Assembly: GCF_900141825.1 (NCBI RefSeq)
Contig: NZ_FQYQ01000009.1
Location: forward strand, 1 to 64,000
Direction of reading: 5' to 3'
DNA length: 64,000 nucleotides
Source of the DNA: Pseudobutyrivibrio xylanivorans DSM 14809
GTDB lineage: Bacteria; Bacillota; Clostridia; Lachnospirales; Lachnospiraceae
Below, piece by piece: positions 8,897 to 17,217 of this stretch; position 1 is the stretch's first letter, and each line of letters starts with the position of its first letter. The notes beneath the pieces were generated by a model that saw only the letters and a program-made list of their open reading frames with translations, was not told where the DNA came from and made no database searches. A program made the position numbers and the translations under genes.

Positions 8897-9949
8897 ATGA
8901 AAAAGAAAATAATTTCAATGCTTATGATCATGACCATGGCAGCAGCATGCTTTGCTGGTTGTGGCGGCAAGAAAGCAGTAGATAATGGAGCAGGTGCCGA
9001 CACAGCTGCTGATGGAAAGATATATAAGGTGGGGATTATCCAGTATGTTGATGACGCATCCCTTAATCAGATTGTAGACAATCTTGAGAAGGAGCTTGAT
9101 GCCATCGCAGAGGAGAAGGGTGTTACCTTTAACTACAAGGATTACTACTACAATGGTCAGGCTGATTCCACTACAATCAACCAGATTGTTACAGAGCTTA
9201 TAAATGATGAGGTAGATGTGCTTGTTCCAATCGCAACACCTACAGCAATGATTTGCCAGTCAGCTACAGAGGACAATCAGATTCCAGTTATTTTTGCAGC
9301 AGTATCTGATCCAGAGGGCGCAGGTCTTGTAGCTTCAAATGATGCACCAGGTGCCAACATCACAGGTACATCAGATGCTCTTAATACAGAGGCTATTCTT
9401 GATTTGATGATGGAGCAGGATAGAGATTTACAGAAGGTTGGTCTTCTTTATGATAAGTCACAGGATGCTTCAACAGCTCCAATCAAGGCAGCTAAGGCAT
9501 ACCTTGAGAATGCAGGTATCGAGGTTGTTGAGAAGACTGGTACAACAAATGATGAGGTTATGCTTGCAGCAGATGCTCTTTGTGCAGAGAAGGTTGGAGC
9601 AGTATTCACACCAACTGACAACACAATCATGACAGCTGAGCTTGCTATCTATGAGAAGTTTATCGATGCAGGAATTCCTCACTACTGTGGTGCAGATTCA
9701 TTCGCACTTAACGGTGCATACCTTGGATATGGTGTAAACTACGCAACACTTGGTGTTGAGACAGCAAAGATGGTTGCAGAGGTTTTAGTGGATGGCAAGG
9801 AGCCAGCTTCACTTGCAGTTAAGACTCTTGATAATGGTACAGCTACTGTTAACACAGAGACAGCTGCAGCACTTGATTTGGATTACGAAAAGCTTCGCGA
9901 TATGTGCGATGGATTTGTAGAAATCCAGACTTCAAAGGAGTTCGAATAA
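8897..9949 (+). CDS. trpX: ABC transporter substrate-binding lipoprotein (TrpX/ABC_sub_bind family)
   Basis: The 350-residue protein has a lipoprotein signal with lipobox FAGC (Cys22) and a two-lobed periplasmic-binding fold starting YKVGIIQYVDDASLNQIV. The sequence matches the ABC_sub_bind family, often annotated as the tryptophan/tyrosine-type TrpX. A permease and an ATPase follow immediately (TrpY and TrpZ). The solute cannot be read from sequence. The shared operator with aspartate kinase suggests an amino-acid connection, but that is inference. A promoter lies at 8829-8857 and GAGGAGG precedes the ATG. No T-box leader is present in the short 5' region, although such transporters are often T-box controlled. 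Confidence 0.85.
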   Translation: MKKKIISMLMIMTMAAACFAGCGGKKAVDNGAGADTAADGKIYKVGIIQYVDDASLNQIVDNLEKELDAIAEEKGVTFNYKDYYYNGQADSTTINQIVTELINDEVDVLVPIATPTAMICQSATEDNQIPVIFAAVSDPEGAGLVASNDAPGANITGTSDALNTEAILDLMMEQDRDLQKVGLLYDKSQDASTAPIKAAKAYLENAGIEVVEKTGTTNDEVMLAADALCAEKVGAVFTPTDNTIMTAELAIYEKFIDAGIPHYCGADSFALNGAYLGYGVNYATLGVETAKMVAEVLVDGKEPASLAVKTLDNGTATVNTETAAALDLDYEKLRDMCDGFVEIQTSKEFE

Positions 9950-9969
9950 ATAATTAGGGGTTTAATGTT

Positions 9970-10917
9970 ATGTCGTCTATATTTACAATTTCGATTTTTC
10001 AGAGTGCTTTAGAACTAGGGTGTATATACGCCCTAGTTGCTTTAGCACTTTTTATTTCATTTACAATTCTTAACATCGCAGATTTGACCACAGATGGCTG
10101 CTTCACATTAGGTTGTGCGGTAGGTGCTGTGGTTACACTCGCTGGTCACCCATTCCTTGCACTTATTGCGGCAATGGTATCTGGAGCAATGGCAGGTTTT
10201 GTCACTGCATTCTTACAGACAAGACTTGGGGTGGAATCTATCCTTGCAGGTATTATCGTAAATACGGCATTGTATACTATCAACATTGCCGTAATGGGAT
10301 TCTCATCTCTTATCAACCTGTTTGGATGCGATACACTTTTCTCTTTGGGAAAAGATGGATTCGTAAATGCGATATTTGGTGACTGGTACAAGGTGGTTAC
10401 AGTAGCACTTATTGTTGTGTTAATCGCTTTGGCTCTCTGGTGGTTTCTTGGTACTACACTTGGTATGTCTATCCGTGCAACAGGTGATAATGCCGAGATG
10501 GTAAAATCATCATCTATCAATCCTACATTTACAATCACTGTAGGTCTTTGTCTTGCCAATTCACTTACTGGTCTTTCAGGTTGTCTCATTGCCCAATATC
10601 AGAAATCTGCAGATATCAATATTGGTACAGGTATGGTTACAATCGCGCTGGCTTCACTTATCATTGGACAGACTCTTATTGGCAACAAAGGAAGCACAAT
10701 CAGAAGAATCCTTGGAACTATTCTTGGTTCTGTTCTTTACAGATTTATTGTGGCAATCGCTCTTAGAATGAGTGTGCCAGCAGAGGCCTTAAAGCTTGTT
10801 TCTGCAATAATTGTTGCAGTTGCAATCGCAATGCCTTATGTTAGAAAGAAGGCAGCCCTCAAAAAGAGAGAGTTTGCTAACTATAGAGGTAACAGGGAGG
10901 TGAAGGACAATGCTTAA
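9970..10917 (+). CDS. trpY: ABC transporter permease (TrpY-like)
   Basis: The 315-residue integral membrane protein has about eight hydrophobic segments and the branched-chain-type permease (BPD_transp_2) pattern. This includes LNIADLTTDGCFTLGCAVGA near residues 35-55 and the loop GMSIRATGDNAEMVKSSSIN around 170. It forms the membrane channel for the binding protein encoded just upstream (20 bp gap). Its 3' end overlaps the ATPase gene by 8 bp, indicating translational coupling. The C-terminus is Lys/Arg-rich and cytoplasmic. Confidence 0.88.
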   Translation: MSSIFTISIFQSALELGCIYALVALALFISFTILNIADLTTDGCFTLGCAVGAVVTLAGHPFLALIAAMVSGAMAGFVTAFLQTRLGVESILAGIIVNTALYTINIAVMGFSSLINLFGCDTLFSLGKDGFVNAIFGDWYKVVTVALIVVLIALALWWFLGTTLGMSIRATGDNAEMVKSSSINPTFTITVGLCLANSLTGLSGCLIAQYQKSADINIGTGMVTIALASLIIGQTLIGNKGSTIRRILGTILGSVLYRFIVAIALRMSVPAEALKLVSAIIVAVAIAMPYVRKKAALKKREFANYRGNREVKDNA

Positions 10918-11710
10918 AATCGACAACATCTCAAAGACCTTCAATCCCGGCACCGTCAATGAAAAGGCGGCACTTACCAATCTTTCTTTAGATTTAAAGG
11001 ATGGAGATTTTGCCACTATCGTTGGTTCTAACGGAGCGGGCAAATCTACCATGTTCAATGCCATCGCAGGTACCTTCATAGTTGATGAGGGAAACATTTA
11101 TCTTGATGGTGAGGACATTACATTCAAGAAGGAGCATGTTCGAAGCAAGGTGATAGGACATCTTTTCCAGGATCCTTTGAAGGGCACTGCTCCAAACATG
11201 ACCATTGAGGAAAATATGGCACTTGCTTACTTACGTGCCAGCCATGCTTCAAGCCAGTACTTCTCACGAATCAGTGGCAAGGACAAGGCAAAGTTCAGAG
11301 AGCAGCTTTCACTTCTTGGCATGGGACTTGAGGATAGAATGAAGCAGCCAGTTGGCTTATTATCAGGTGGTCAGCGTCAGGCCCTCACACTTTTGATGGC
11401 TACATTTGTTACACCTAAGCTTTTGCTTTTGGATGAGCATACAGCAGCTCTTGATCCAGCCACAGCAGAAAAAGTCCTGGAGCTTACAAAGAGTATCGTT
11501 GCAGAACGTGGAATCACCTGCCTTATGGTTACCCACAATATGCACCAGGCACTTGACGTAGGTAACAGAACCCTTATGATGAATGCTGGACAAATCGTTT
11601 TCGATACTTCAGGGGAAGAGAGAGCAGGGCTCACTGTAAATGACCTTTTAGAGAAGTTTAAGGTGGGCGCTGGAGAAGAATTAGATAATGACAGAGTACT
11701 TTTATCGTAG
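10910..11710 (+). CDS. trpZ: ABC transporter ATP-binding protein (TrpZ-like)
   Basis: The 266-residue ATPase powers the TrpXY-type importer. It shows Walker A GSNGAGKS at residues 39-46, signature LSGGQRQ near 150, and Walker B LLLLDEHTAALD near 172-182, where His replaces the usual Pro of DEPT. A switch His lies in VTHNMHQ. Start and stop overlap with the permease gene by 8 bp, with GGGAGGTGA upstream. It is the last gene of the transporter operon; the next promoter begins within about 20 bp of its stop. Confidence 0.9.
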   Translation: MLKIDNISKTFNPGTVNEKAALTNLSLDLKDGDFATIVGSNGAGKSTMFNAIAGTFIVDEGNIYLDGEDITFKKEHVRSKVIGHLFQDPLKGTAPNMTIEENMALAYLRASHASSQYFSRISGKDKAKFREQLSLLGMGLEDRMKQPVGLLSGGQRQALTLLMATFVTPKLLLLDEHTAALDPATAEKVLELTKSIVAERGITCLMVTHNMHQALDVGNRTLMMNAGQIVFDTSGEERAGLTVNDLLEKFKVGAGEELDNDRVLLS

Positions 11711-11728
11711 TTTTTTGGGCAATTTAGC

Positions 11729-11759
11729 ACTTTAATTCGATAAAGTATTAGTGTACACT
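11729..11759 (+). promoter_or_regulatory. promoter with the same palindromic operator, upstream of aspartate kinase
   Basis: ACTTTAATTCGATAAAGT (11729-11746) matches the transporter operator at 8827 in 15 of 18 positions, with both 6-bp arms identical. The -35 TTTAAT (11731-11736) and -10 TACACT (11754-11759) are 17 bp apart, in the same register relative to the palindrome as at 8827. Confidence 0.65.
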
Positions 11760-11810
11760 GTTAAAAGTTATTTCATACGAAAATATTAGAACAATGAGGT
11801 TTTGATTATT

Positions 11811-13133
11811 ATGAAGAAGGTAGTTAAATTCGGCGGTAGCTCACTTGCGGACGCCGGCCAGTTTAAGAAGGTTGGCGATATCATCCGCGCTGATGAGAAT
11901 CGCGTGTTTGTAGTTCCATCGGCACCAGGTAAGCGCAACAGCAAGGACACAAAGGTTACAGACATGCTTATTGGCACCTATGAGGCTGCTAAGGCAGGCA
12001 AGGATGTTAAGGAAAATCTTAAGGCTATCAAGGCTCGCTATGATGAGATTATTACAGGTCTTGAGTTAAAAGATTTCTCACTTGATGAGGATTTCAAAGA
12101 AATTGCAGCCCAGATTAAAGAGGATTTATCACTTGATTATCTTGCAAGCCGTGGAGAATATCTCAACGGAAAGATTATGGCTAAGTACTTAGGCTATGAT
12201 TTCATCGATGCAAAGGACGTTATCTTCTTCAATGAAGAGGGAATGCTCAATTCATACAAGACTGAAAAGACAATGGCAAAGGCTCTTGAGGAGCATCCAC
12301 GTGCAGTCATCCCAGGTTTCTATGGCTGTGGTAAGGACGGCAAGGTAAAGACATTCTCACGTGGTGGTTCTGATGTTACTGGTTCAATCGTTGCAGGTGC
12401 TGCAAAGGTTGATGTTTACGAGAACTGGACAGACGTTTCAGGATTCTTGATTTGCGACCCACGTATCGTTAAGAATCCAGTAGGAATGCAGACAATCACA
12501 TACCGTGAGCTTCGCGAGCTTTCATACATGGGCGCAGGCGTTCTTCACGAGGATGCTATTTTCCCAGTTCGTTCAGCAGGTATTCCTATCAATATCAAAA
12601 ATACAAACAGGCCAGAGGATGATGGTACTTGGATTGTAGAATCTACAGCTCAGAGAAATGAGTACGTTATCACTGGTATTGCTGGTAAGAAGGGCTTCTG
12701 TACAGTACTTATCACAAAGTCTCTTATGAACTCAGAGGTTGGTTTCTGCCGAAAGGCTCTTCAGGCATTCGAGGACAACGGAATCAGCATCGAGCACATG
12801 CCTTCAGGTATCGACACAATGACAGTTGTTGTTCACGAGGATGAGTTCATCAACAAGGAGCAGGCAGTAGTTTCTGCTATCCACCGTAATTGCTCACCAG
12901 ATTCTATTGAGATTGAGTCAGATCTTGCACTTATTGCAGTTGTAGGTCGTGGTATGAAGAGCACACGTGGTACTGCTGGTCGTATCTTCTCAGCCCTCAG
13001 CCATGCACATGTAAATGTACGCATGATTGACCAGGGTTCTTCCGAGTTGAATATCATCATCGGAGTTCAGAACGAAGATTTCGAGGCTGCTGTGAAAGCA
13101 ATTTACGATATCTTTGTACTTACAAAACTTTAA
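11811..13133 (+). CDS. lysC: aspartate kinase
   Basis: Aspartokinase phosphorylates aspartate, the first step to lysine, threonine, methionine and diaminopimelate. The frame opens at a TTG at 11802, but the ATG at 11811 (MKKVVKFGGSS) is the usual family start and is preceded by TGAGGT, giving 440 residues. The kinase core has KFGGSS at 5-10 and the FSRGGSDVTGS substrate loop. Two ACT regulatory domains form the C-terminus, the second containing AVVGRGMKSTRGTAGRIFSA. This is the monofunctional class, expected to be feedback regulated by amino acids. It is monocistronic: own promoter with operator, and a terminator directly after the stop. Confidence 0.93.
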   Translation: MKKVVKFGGSSLADAGQFKKVGDIIRADENRVFVVPSAPGKRNSKDTKVTDMLIGTYEAAKAGKDVKENLKAIKARYDEIITGLELKDFSLDEDFKEIAAQIKEDLSLDYLASRGEYLNGKIMAKYLGYDFIDAKDVIFFNEEGMLNSYKTEKTMAKALEEHPRAVIPGFYGCGKDGKVKTFSRGGSDVTGSIVAGAAKVDVYENWTDVSGFLICDPRIVKNPVGMQTITYRELRELSYMGAGVLHEDAIFPVRSAGIPINIKNTNRPEDDGTWIVESTAQRNEYVITGIAGKKGFCTVLITKSLMNSEVGFCRKALQAFEDNGISIEHMPSGIDTMTVVVHEDEFINKEQAVVSAIHRNCSPDSIEIESDLALIAVVGRGMKSTRGTAGRIFSALSHAHVNVRMIDQGSSELNIIIGVQNEDFEAAVKAIYDIFVLTKL

Positions 13134-13151
13134 TATTTGATTAGTAGTATG

Positions 13152-13178
13152 GCCCTCGGGATTCCGAGGGCTGTTTTT
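13152..13178 (+). terminator. terminator after aspartate kinase
   Basis: GCCCTCGG (13152-13159) pairs with CCGAGGGC (13164-13171) around a four-base loop, followed by TGTTTTTT. Confidence 0.9.
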
Positions 13179-13307
13179 TATTGTGGAGACAAATATGACA
13201 GAGTGGATGAAAAGTTCATGGATAAAACACACCCCTCGAGATGAATTTTGGTACAATACACATTGTAACCAGTTGGATTGAATGTCACAATTTGTGGAAA
13301 AAAGGGG

Positions 13308-13336
13308 TTGACAAGTATGCCAAGACGAGCTAGCAT
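13308..13336 (+). promoter_or_regulatory. consensus-like promoter in intergenic region
   Basis: TTGACA (13308-13313), a 17-bp spacer and TAGCAT (13331-13336) make a good vegetative promoter. The -10 box runs directly into a tetranucleotide repeat. Transcription would start near 13343. Confidence 0.55.
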
Positions 13337-13361
13337 CAATCAATCAATCAATCAATCAATC
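13335..13361. repeat. tetranucleotide microsatellite (ATCA) x 6.75
   Basis: Twenty-seven bases of perfect ATCA repeat begin inside the -10 box of the promoter at 13308 and cover the predicted transcription start. Slippage would change the promoter or 5' end of the transcript. Confidence 0.9.
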
Positions 13362-13465
13362 TGTCTGGCATAACTATGCAGAATTCTATTATTATATATT
13401 TTGATGATTAGCCGTCATAACAGACTAAGAGAGGATTCTCTTGGTTTGTTATGACGGTTTTTTAT
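13343..13465 (+). ncRNA. possible short RNA or attenuated leader ahead of the secreted-protein gene
   Basis: Between the promoter at 13308 and the gene at 13510 there is a complete, very stable terminator. CCGTCATAACA (13412-13422) pairs with TGTTATGACGG (13447-13457), an inner AAGAG/CTCTT stem extends it, and T6 follows. A transcript of about 120 nt would result. A second inverted pair, TGCCAAGAC (13318-13326) with GTCTGGCA (13363-13370), brackets the ATCA repeat but begins upstream of the likely start site. The sequence contains no convincing ORF. It could be an independent small RNA or a leader that limits expression of the downstream gene. Confidence 0.4.
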
Positions 13466-13509
13466 ATTGGGGAAAAGAGTTTGGCAATTGAATGAGGAGG
13501 TATGAGTAC

Positions 13510-16038
13510 ATGAAGAAAACAAGGAAAGCACTGTTAAGCATGATTCTTTCGGCGGCAATGGTTATTGCTATGCTACCGGGGATGAGTATGGTGGTAAAGG
13601 CTGAATCTACTGTAACTGTAACAGCCGAGAACCTAGGATACAGTGCAGGTAATATTATACCTGCTGAAACTTGGCTTGAGGTGTTGTCAGAAGGTGTGAC
13701 TTTAACACTTAGTACTTTTATAGGGAATGAGGACGCGCCTAGAGAGGTTGTTGACATAAAGAAGACTGGAGGCGATCACGGACCCAAAGTAAAACTTATA
13801 AGGGATGCTAAAGTTAAGGCTTATAGTTATGCAGATTCAGTACATACTTTATCAGTGGTATACGAAGATATCTCAGGTGACACAGGGTCAGGTGGTGGCT
13901 CATCAGATGCAGGAGACCCTGGTAGTGGCTCATCAGATGCAGGAGGCTCTAGTACCCCAGAAACACATATTCATGATTGGGATTATAGAGATTTAGGAAA
14001 TGGAGTATTGCGGGCTGAATGTACATGTGAAGTGAGACCTACCCTCACCATTGTAGCCCCAGATCTTTCAAGATTAGGTTCTGGTAGTCCAAACGCTACT
14101 TTATTACCAGATCAACTTTGGACAGATAATAATTTACCTACAAATTTTACAATTAATTACGCAAATTTTGCTAATGGTGAGCATTGTGATTCTGCACCAA
14201 CTACAGCAGGCGAATATATTGCTGCTGCATCAGCACCTCATCCAAAGAATAATAATCAGACAATATATGTAAGTTTAATCTACACAATCTCTGCATCAAG
14301 CACGAGTGGTGGCTCAGGAAATGAAGGAGACCCTGGTAGTGGCTCATCAGATGCAGGAAACCCAGGTAGCGGCGCAAGCGATGAAGGAGGCGCTGGTGGT
14401 GACTCCGGAAACAGCTCAGATGCCCAGCAAGAAGGCTCTAATGATTCTATACTTTTTGCAGTTGGTGATTATGGTTTTGATATTCAGGGCAAGGATGGAA
14501 ACAAGAATATACAAACTACTTTTTCGAATAGAGGTTATGTGACCCGAATGCAAGTAGGAAGTAATTCCACGGACTTTTCAGACTTTGCATACGGAAAAAA
14601 ATATTCATACGAAGGAATAGAAGGCAATGTTACAGCTAGCCTTAATGGTAATAGTGTAGCTATAGTTTATACATTGAAAAATACTACTAACGAAACAAAA
14701 TCCGTAAAAATAGGCTCTTATGCAGATACGCAGATAGGTGATGATGACGATGCGCCAGTTTCATTTACAAACAAAGGAATACAAATGATTTCTAAAGACG
14801 GTAAGTATGCATTTGTAGTAAATCCAGGCAATGCAGATTTTACAACGAGATGGTATGGAAGTTGTGGAGAACGTTCTGGTAATGTATTTAATAACAGAAC
14901 AGATTCTGAAACATTTACCTCTGATAGTGGCGTGGCATGGTCATGGTCTGTTGAGGTGCCAGCAAATTCAACAGTCACAAGAACAGCTATACTGGCAGCG
15001 GGAAGTGCAGAGTCAATTATTGAACCACAGAGTGATACAAATAAATCAACAGCAACAATCGCTGTTTCAGGTGAAACTGCAGTTAAAGGCGAAAATCCTA
15101 TAGTTCCTAATCTTAATTCAGAAGCAGCAAGTCAGGGTGATGATGTTACACTTGATATGCAGATAACTGCTGACCCAGAAACTACATTTGCTACTAATCC
15201 AACTTTAAATAACGAACCAGAAGTTAAGGAAGAGGTTAAGGGGCAGTTCAAGGACGAAAGCACAATAAAGGTTGATGTTTTACATATTAATGTTAGAAAA
15301 CTTGTAGCAGGTGTATTTGCAGCAACATTAACAAATACAAATTCTGTTCTTGAAATCGGAGTAGGCTATAATTTTACTGGTAAGTATGACCCTTCACTTG
15401 TAAGTAAGCACGGTGATGAAGTAAGAACATTTGCAACCTTAACAGCTAGACCAACAGCAGGTAATTATATAAATAGCTCTTTCTTCGCTGATACAGAGAA
15501 TGATAAATTCTATATTTACTCAAAAGATTACTCTGATTTTGTAATCTCTTACTCAACAGTAGAGGGCAATGCTCAGAATAGAACAGTTATTGATCCAAAT
15601 GCAGGTGGCTCATCAAGTACTAGTAGTGCGCCAAAGACCATTCCTGTATACAGACTTTTCAATAAGGTAAATGGAAACCATCTGTTTACAACTAATGCAG
15701 AGGAGAAGGATATTCTTGTAGCTAATGGCTGGGCAGATGAAGGTATTGCATGGCAGGTAGTTGCTAACACAGCTACACCTGTATATCGTCTATTTGATGC
15801 AGCTGGAAGCGGTGAGCATTACTATACAGCAAATGAAGCTCTTAAGGCTGAGCTTATAGCTAAGGGATGTGTTGATGAAGGTGTTGCTTGGTATGGTCAG
15901 GCTGCTAATGGTAGAACTGTATACAAGGTAACCAATACTAAGTATGGAAAGAGTGTTCTCACTACATCTGTAGAAGAGAAGGAGGCTCTTGTAGCTGCAG
16001 GCTTCGCTGCAGAAGAAGCAGATTTTAAGGTAAATTAA
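13510..16038 (+). CDS. large secreted protein with C-terminal DUF5648-type repeats
   Basis: The frame opens at 13492, but GAGGAGG lies inside it and places the start at the ATG at 13510 (MKKTRKALLSM). The product is 842 residues with a signal peptide. Two low-complexity Ser/Gly/Asp linkers (DNA 13885-13950 and 14305-14420) are built of repeats like GSGSSDAG. A middle region from ILFAVGDYGFDIQ to SWSVEVPANSTV looks like a beta-rich surface domain. The C-terminal 130 residues hold three repeats of the VYRLFN...HLFTTNAEEKD...GWADEGIAW type (DUF5648), common in secreted cell-wall-associated proteins. No catalytic domain is recognised, so a surface-attachment or binding role is inferred. It is monogenic, between two terminators. 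Confidence 0.75.
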   Translation: MKKTRKALLSMILSAAMVIAMLPGMSMVVKAESTVTVTAENLGYSAGNIIPAETWLEVLSEGVTLTLSTFIGNEDAPREVVDIKKTGGDHGPKVKLIRDAKVKAYSYADSVHTLSVVYEDISGDTGSGGGSSDAGDPGSGSSDAGGSSTPETHIHDWDYRDLGNGVLRAECTCEVRPTLTIVAPDLSRLGSGSPNATLLPDQLWTDNNLPTNFTINYANFANGEHCDSAPTTAGEYIAAASAPHPKNNNQTIYVSLIYTISASSTSGGSGNEGDPGSGSSDAGNPGSGASDEGGAGGDSGNSSDAQQEGSNDSILFAVGDYGFDIQGKDGNKNIQTTFSNRGYVTRMQVGSNSTDFSDFAYGKKYSYEGIEGNVTASLNGNSVAIVYTLKNTTNETKSVKIGSYADTQIGDDDDAPVSFTNKGIQMISKDGKYAFVVNPGNADFTTRWYGSCGERSGNVFNNRTDSETFTSDSGVAWSWSVEVPANSTVTRTAILAAGSAESIIEPQSDTNKSTATIAVSGETAVKGENPIVPNLNSEAASQGDDVTLDMQITADPETTFATNPTLNNEPEVKEEVKGQFKDESTIKVDVLHINVRKLVAGVFAATLTNTNSVLEIGVGYNFTGKYDPSLVSKHGDEVRTFATLTARPTAGNYINSSFFADTENDKFYIYSKDYSDFVISYSTVEGNAQNRTVIDPNAGGSSSTSSAPKTIPVYRLFNKVNGNHLFTTNAEEKDILVANGWADEGIAWQVVANTATPVYRLFDAAGSGEHYYTANEALKAELIAKGCVDEGVAWYGQAANGRTVYKVTNTKYGKSVLTTSVEEKEALVAAGFAAEEADFKVN

Positions 16039-16055
16039 TTGAATATAAGCTTCTA

Positions 16056-16090
16056 AAAAATGGCTCTTGCTAAGGCAAGGGCCATTTTTA
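16056..16090 (+). terminator. terminator after the secreted repeat protein
   Basis: AAAAATGGCTCTTGC (16056-16070) pairs with GCAAGGGCCATTTTT (16075-16089) with one mismatch. Confidence 0.85.
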
Positions 16091-16246
16091 TGTAAAATAT
16101 CACTAGACAACTCTAATTCTGCAATGTATTATATTCCTGCCGTAGGCATTCATACTTGTTCATTTCTATAACGAATTCATTTGGAAAGTTTTTGTCTTTT
16201 TTCTTTCCGAAATCCTATTTCATGCTATAATTTAAGGAGAATAGAA

Positions 16247-17131
16247 ATGGCAAAAGTTAATAGAGAGTACAAGGATAGATTATTTAGAATACTATTTGGT
16301 ACTGAAGAAATGAAGGATAATATCCTTCAACTTTACAATGCATTGAATGGCACTAGCTATGAGGATGCAAGTGAGCTAGAACTCACAACTATTGAGGATG
16401 TAATATACATCAGTATGAAGAATGATGTTTCATTCTTATTTGACAGCTATCTATCTGTATGGGAGCAGCAGAGTAGCTTCAATTCTAACATGCCTGTAAG
16501 AGGCTTAATGTATTTTGGAAAGTTATATGATCAGTACATTAAGACACATGGAATAAATATTTATTCCAGTGGTTTGAAGAAAATACCAACTCCAAGGTAT
16601 ATCGTTTTTTATAATGGTACAACAGATAGACCAGCAGTTGAAAAGCTCAGACTTTCAGATGCTTTTATCAATGAAGATAAGAGTGGTGATTTTGAGTGGA
16701 CCGCAACAGGGTATAATCTCAATAAGGGTAAAAATGACAGGCTTTTGGAAAAGTGCCAGCCATTAAGAGATTATATGGAGCTAATCAACAGAATCAGGAC
16801 AGTTTCACTTGATTATGATATTGAGAAAGCTGTAGATATTGCGGTTGATTCATGCATTGAAGATGGAATTCTTAAAGAATTTTTGGAGAAGCACAAAGCG
16901 GAGGTATGCGGTATGGTTATCACTGAATTTGATGAAAAAGCTTTTGCTGAAGATATGCGTGCAGAGGGACGAGAAGAAGGACGAGAAGAAGGACGTGAGG
17001 AAGGACGCGAAGAACGTCTAGTGGAAGATATTCGTAATCTAATGAAGAACTTATCCTTAACCGCAGAAAAAGCCATGGCAGCTCTTGGAATTTTAGAAGA
17101 TGAGTACGAAAAGTATAAGTCTATGCTGTAA
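16247..17131 (+). CDS. Rpn-family recombination-promoting nuclease (PD-(D/E)XK, transposase_31-like)
   Basis: The ATG at 16247 (MAKVNREYKDRLFRILFG) with AAGGAG at proper spacing is chosen over the upstream in-frame ATG at 16181, giving 294 residues. The N-terminal half shows the Rpn/PF04754 pattern: KDRLFRILFG, then VSFLFDSYLSVWEQQSS containing the candidate E-x-Q element of a PD-(D/E)XK nuclease, then the KIPTPRYIVFYNG strand. Such proteins occur in multiple copies in Lachnospiraceae, and E. coli RpnA promotes RecA-independent recombination. The C-terminus contains a REEG repeat encoded by 12-bp tandem units (about 16965-17010), typical of the family and prone to slippage. A TATAAT at 16225-16230 probably marks its promoter. 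Confidence 0.8.
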   Translation: MAKVNREYKDRLFRILFGTEEMKDNILQLYNALNGTSYEDASELELTTIEDVIYISMKNDVSFLFDSYLSVWEQQSSFNSNMPVRGLMYFGKLYDQYIKTHGINIYSSGLKKIPTPRYIVFYNGTTDRPAVEKLRLSDAFINEDKSGDFEWTATGYNLNKGKNDRLLEKCQPLRDYMELINRIRTVSLDYDIEKAVDIAVDSCIEDGILKEFLEKHKAEVCGMVITEFDEKAFAEDMRAEGREEGREEGREEGREERLVEDIRNLMKNLSLTAEKAMAALGILEDEYEKYKSML

Positions 17132-17158
17132 AAGGGGGAAAATTAGATTATAAACAGC

Positions 17159-17217
17159 TTGTTAGCATAGGGGGAGTTTGCTATACTATTGACAGTTTAA
17201 GTCAAGAGAGGTATAGC
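17159..17217 (+). promoter_or_regulatory. pyr operon promoter with overlapping inverted repeat
   Basis: TTGTTA (17159-17164), 17 bp and TATACT (17182-17187) give the promoter. GCTATAC (17180-17186, overlapping the -10) is inverted as GTATAGC (17211-17217) immediately before the pyrC ATG. An inner TTGAC/GTCAA pair lies at 17189-17193 and 17201-17205. The short leader leaves no room for a PyrR-type attenuator. Confidence 0.55.

Noticed and set aside
9438-9682. Short ORFs inside the TrpX gene
   Set aside because: Other-frame shadows without ribosome sites; the main frame has clear family motifs.
13180-13307. Small coding gene between aspartate kinase and the ATCA repeat
   Set aside because: No frame with a start, ribosome site and plausible composition was found.
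17188-17217. PyrR attenuator in the pyr leader
   Set aside because: The leader from the predicted start to pyrC is about 25 nt, too short for binding loop plus terminator.
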